Shown here: positions 61,506 to 64,000 of the stretch, piece after piece
Position numbering within the stretch: position 1 is the first letter of the stretch
Layout: each line of letters opens with the position of its first letter
From: Aptenodytes patagonicus
Lineage: Eukaryota; Chordata; Aves; Sphenisciformes; Spheniscidae
Assembly: GCF_965638725.1 (NCBI RefSeq)
Contig: NC_134982.1
Span: forward strand, 46,237,182 to 46,301,181
DNA length: 64,000 nucleotides
Direction: 5' to 3'
The notes under the pieces: generated by a model
Told to the model about the DNA's origin: nothing
The model's input: the letters and a program-made list of their open reading frames with translations, nothing else
Databases searched by the model: none
Program-made: the position numbers and the translations under genes

Positions 61506-64000
61506 GTCTGACAATAGCTCAGCTGTGTCTGAAATTCTGCTTTGAACAAAGCCGCTTGGAGAGATTGTGGGTTTCCATATTTTTGCCTAAATTGCATCAA
61601 ATTTGCTCACTTTGCAAGTAGAAAGACTGGGTTCTCTTCTTGCCAAGTCCTGTAAGCTAAAACAATCTTTATAGAAATTAAGAGCAGATGAAAACTCGTC
61701 ATTTAGCTCCCACCGCACTGAATTTTGTTTTACTGAAGTAAGTCAGTTGTCTAGGAGGTATTTTGTCTCAAATGTAGAAGTCCTTGAAGACAGTGAGAAA
61801 TGGAGTAAGTTATTTCTAGTTGCAGTTTGTTGCTTTGTCTTTATTCTTCCTGGTACTGGAGAATCTGCGTAGCTAACGCAGGAACACAAGACATGAGGAA
61901 TGTGTTTTAACTACTCTGCAACTTCATTTCAATCCTGTGATTACTTTGCGTTGCAAAGGAGAGATTGCTAATTTGTTCCATTGCTCGGTCAGCTCTTGCA
62001 TGACCTTCATTCTCTTGCTTGGACTGCAATGCTGCCGCTGGATCCTACTGCGTTCTGTAATGGTTGATATAGGTAGAAATCCCAAACAGGAGGAGCCCTA
62101 AACCTACCCTTTCCTTCCTGGAACAGTTCTTCCTCCTGTGCTTCCAGAGGTGAAATAAGAGGTAAGCTGTTGTGCTGAGCAACCTTCTGCTACAAGAGGG
62201 TAAAAAAAAGTTAAAAAAGCTGACTTGCTCTTCGCTAAACCATACTGCTAAGTCTTAACCTGGGCCATAAAAGCAAATCCTCCAGGTTTGACTGTGTTAA
62301 ACAGGACAGTGCTTCATTTTGGTGCAAAATGGCTTCCTCCATAGCGATGAGCTTGTAACTCCCTCTTGACCGTGCAAGAAATTTTTTGTGTTTCTCCTAA
62401 CATATGGTTTGTACTGTGGAGTAATACCACTTCAACCCCATCACCTAAGCAGCAGCACTGCTGAGCTAGAGCTGGAAAACAATGAAGAAACTCTGAAGCG
62501 GAACACCCACTTGTCTACCAGCAATGTTGCACCTTCTTGAAGTAAGCAGGAGTACTGCCCTGAAGGCATGTTTTTCCTGAGTTCTCTGCCAAGGAGGCTG
62601 CATACCATTTTACATGTTTCCTTATTGTCATGATTAATACACTTGCATGCTTCTGTATCGTTGCCAAAGGAATGAAAATCCTGGAAAATGCAGTTGTAAA
62701 GATGGCAAACTGGTTCTAGTGCAGGGCACTGAGAATTTATCTGACTTTTGCTACTGCCTTGTGAACAGTCACAAAAATCTTTCCTGTCTTAAAAATCTTG
62801 AACCACATGACAGTAGCTCAAGGACAGCCTTCAGTATTTCTCCAAAGGAGGCAGCAAGTAAAAGAGAAACCAAGTTCCACATCATTTATAGAACTAAGAA
62901 AACAGGAATGATCATCTTTCCCATTTTCATTAACATTAGAAGTGGATGAACTGTACAGAATAAGGTGACTACACAGTAGAGAAGATTATTTTTATTTTAA
63001 AATGCTTATCTAAAATGGATCAGGCTTCGTTTTTAAAAAACCATCAAGGACAAGTGTTAATTTAACCCCGAGATGATTATAGCAAAGAAGCTTTCCCTGC
63101 CTCATGCAACTAAAAATTCTAGTGATAGACAACACTACATAAACCACAGTTCCAAATGAATCTCTTCTTTTGTTCAGCTGAAAGTCCTTTAATTTTAAAA
63201 TTCTGTATAGTAGACATATACGCTCCTCGTCTACTAGACATCTACCACCCTAATTATATTCCTGTAGCACTTTAAGCCATTGAGAATATGATTGTATTCC
63301 TTTATGCTTTTGAACATTGCTCTTACGCAGGTTTTCAGACCCCCTACTGTCAGAGGTGTAGCAAGTGTGCTTTGTACAAAGGTGGTCTTCTTTATGGAGA
63401 GGACAACAGCTAGCTGGCTAGGAAGAAGCCCAGTCAGGTTTGGGTACTGTACAGAAATACAGCCAAAACAACTTGTTTTAAAATAATTCTCTGGCAATAT
63501 ATTAATTACCTTAAGGATTTTGGTTTGTTTGTTTCGGATTTTAGCAGTTTCAAGTTAAAGCTGTTCATTCAACTTGAATACCGTGTTTCACTGTACATTT
63601 TATACCGTTAGAGTATACACACTCTTTAACAATCACTATTAAATTCCTGATTAACTTCATCTCAGCTATATAATTGTTTACAGAGTAAGTCCTAAGAAAA
63701 TGCCCCTTTTACTCAGAATATGTGTAAACATTTTGATGCTAAAACATGCCATTATTTGCAAAAAATAACTTAATAGCCCAAGTTTCCCAATATTTGTCAG
63801 CTGGAAGAGATGCTCATGCCTCCTTTTCTCTCCTGCTTAGAAGCATTTGTTTTCCCTGCTGTATTGACTGCAGTAGCCCAGACCAGTGAAGTCTGACTTA
63901 AATGGTGAAAAAAACAGAGTAACCAAGAACGCGGTAATGGAAGCTAGTGGGTTTTTTTAGAAGAATTCAAGTTACTGTGGCAAGTCTATCAGTGAATTGT
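61506..64000. other. Downstream of NAA35, intergenic
   Basis: About 2.5 kb with no recognised exon. In human the next gene, GOLM1, is convergent; I looked for its conserved C-terminus on the minus strand and did not see it. Minus-strand AATAAA signals occur near 61848 and 62990, so the tail of a convergent 3' UTR cannot be excluded. Confidence 0.5.

Noticed and set aside
61506-64000. GOLM1 final exon or 3' UTR
   Set aside because: Expected by human gene order, but its conserved C-terminal peptide was not seen on the minus strand; poly-A signals alone are not enough.

Overview
This is a vertebrate nuclear window, almost certainly from a bird. It has two multi-exon genes with GT-AG introns, CpG-island promoters, a CR1 LINE with the sequence hallmarks of avian CR1, low interspersed-repeat content and compact introns. 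The gene pair AGTPBP1 - NAA35 is neighbouring and head-to-head on human 9q21.33, a region homologous to the avian Z chromosome, so a Z-linked (or W-gametolog) origin is likely. That placement is inference from gene order, not something visible in the bases.

Layout. (1) Positions 1-15,583, minus strand: the first ten coding exons of AGTPBP1 (cytosolic carboxypeptidase 1, CCP1/Nna1). I rebuilt them exon by exon; reading phase is continuous from the start codon at 15,544 down to 1,322 (364 codons plus one base). They encode the N-terminal helical-repeat region. The rest of the gene, including the M14 carboxypeptidase catalytic domain, lies beyond the left edge. (2) 15,584 to about 26,100: first AGTPBP1 intron, AT-rich, no recognisable gene. 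(3) About 26,100-27,350: CpG island 1, the probable AGTPBP1 promoter and 5' non-coding exon. (4) About 27,350-34,150: intergenic spacer without recognised genes. (5) About 34,150-35,550: CpG island 2 with several NRF1-like sites and an 11-copy GTGCC tandem repeat, the NAA35 promoter. (6) 36,635-61,132, plus strand: the complete NAA35 coding sequence (NatC auxiliary subunit), 22 coding exons, exactly 725 codons plus stop, the same length as the human protein. Its 3' UTR has an AATAAA at 61,479. (7) About 61,505-64,000: downstream spacer.

The two genes act in different processes: AGTPBP1 removes glutamates from tubulin tails and other C-termini; NAA35 anchors the co-translational NatC N-terminal acetyltransferase. 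Nothing suggests a shared pathway. They share only a divergent arrangement with separate CpG islands roughly 8 kb apart.

I found no undescribed system. The points most worth a second look are a GC-AG intron and a CT microsatellite inside a splice acceptor tract in NAA35, a three-codon upstream ORF before AGTPBP1, a strong plus-strand splice donor leaving CpG island 1 (possible divergent lncRNA), a 30-base poly-C run, perfect hairpin palindromes in introns, and a short dispersed duplication. Single-exon ORFs other than the exons listed are short chance frames or GC-rich CpG-island frames.
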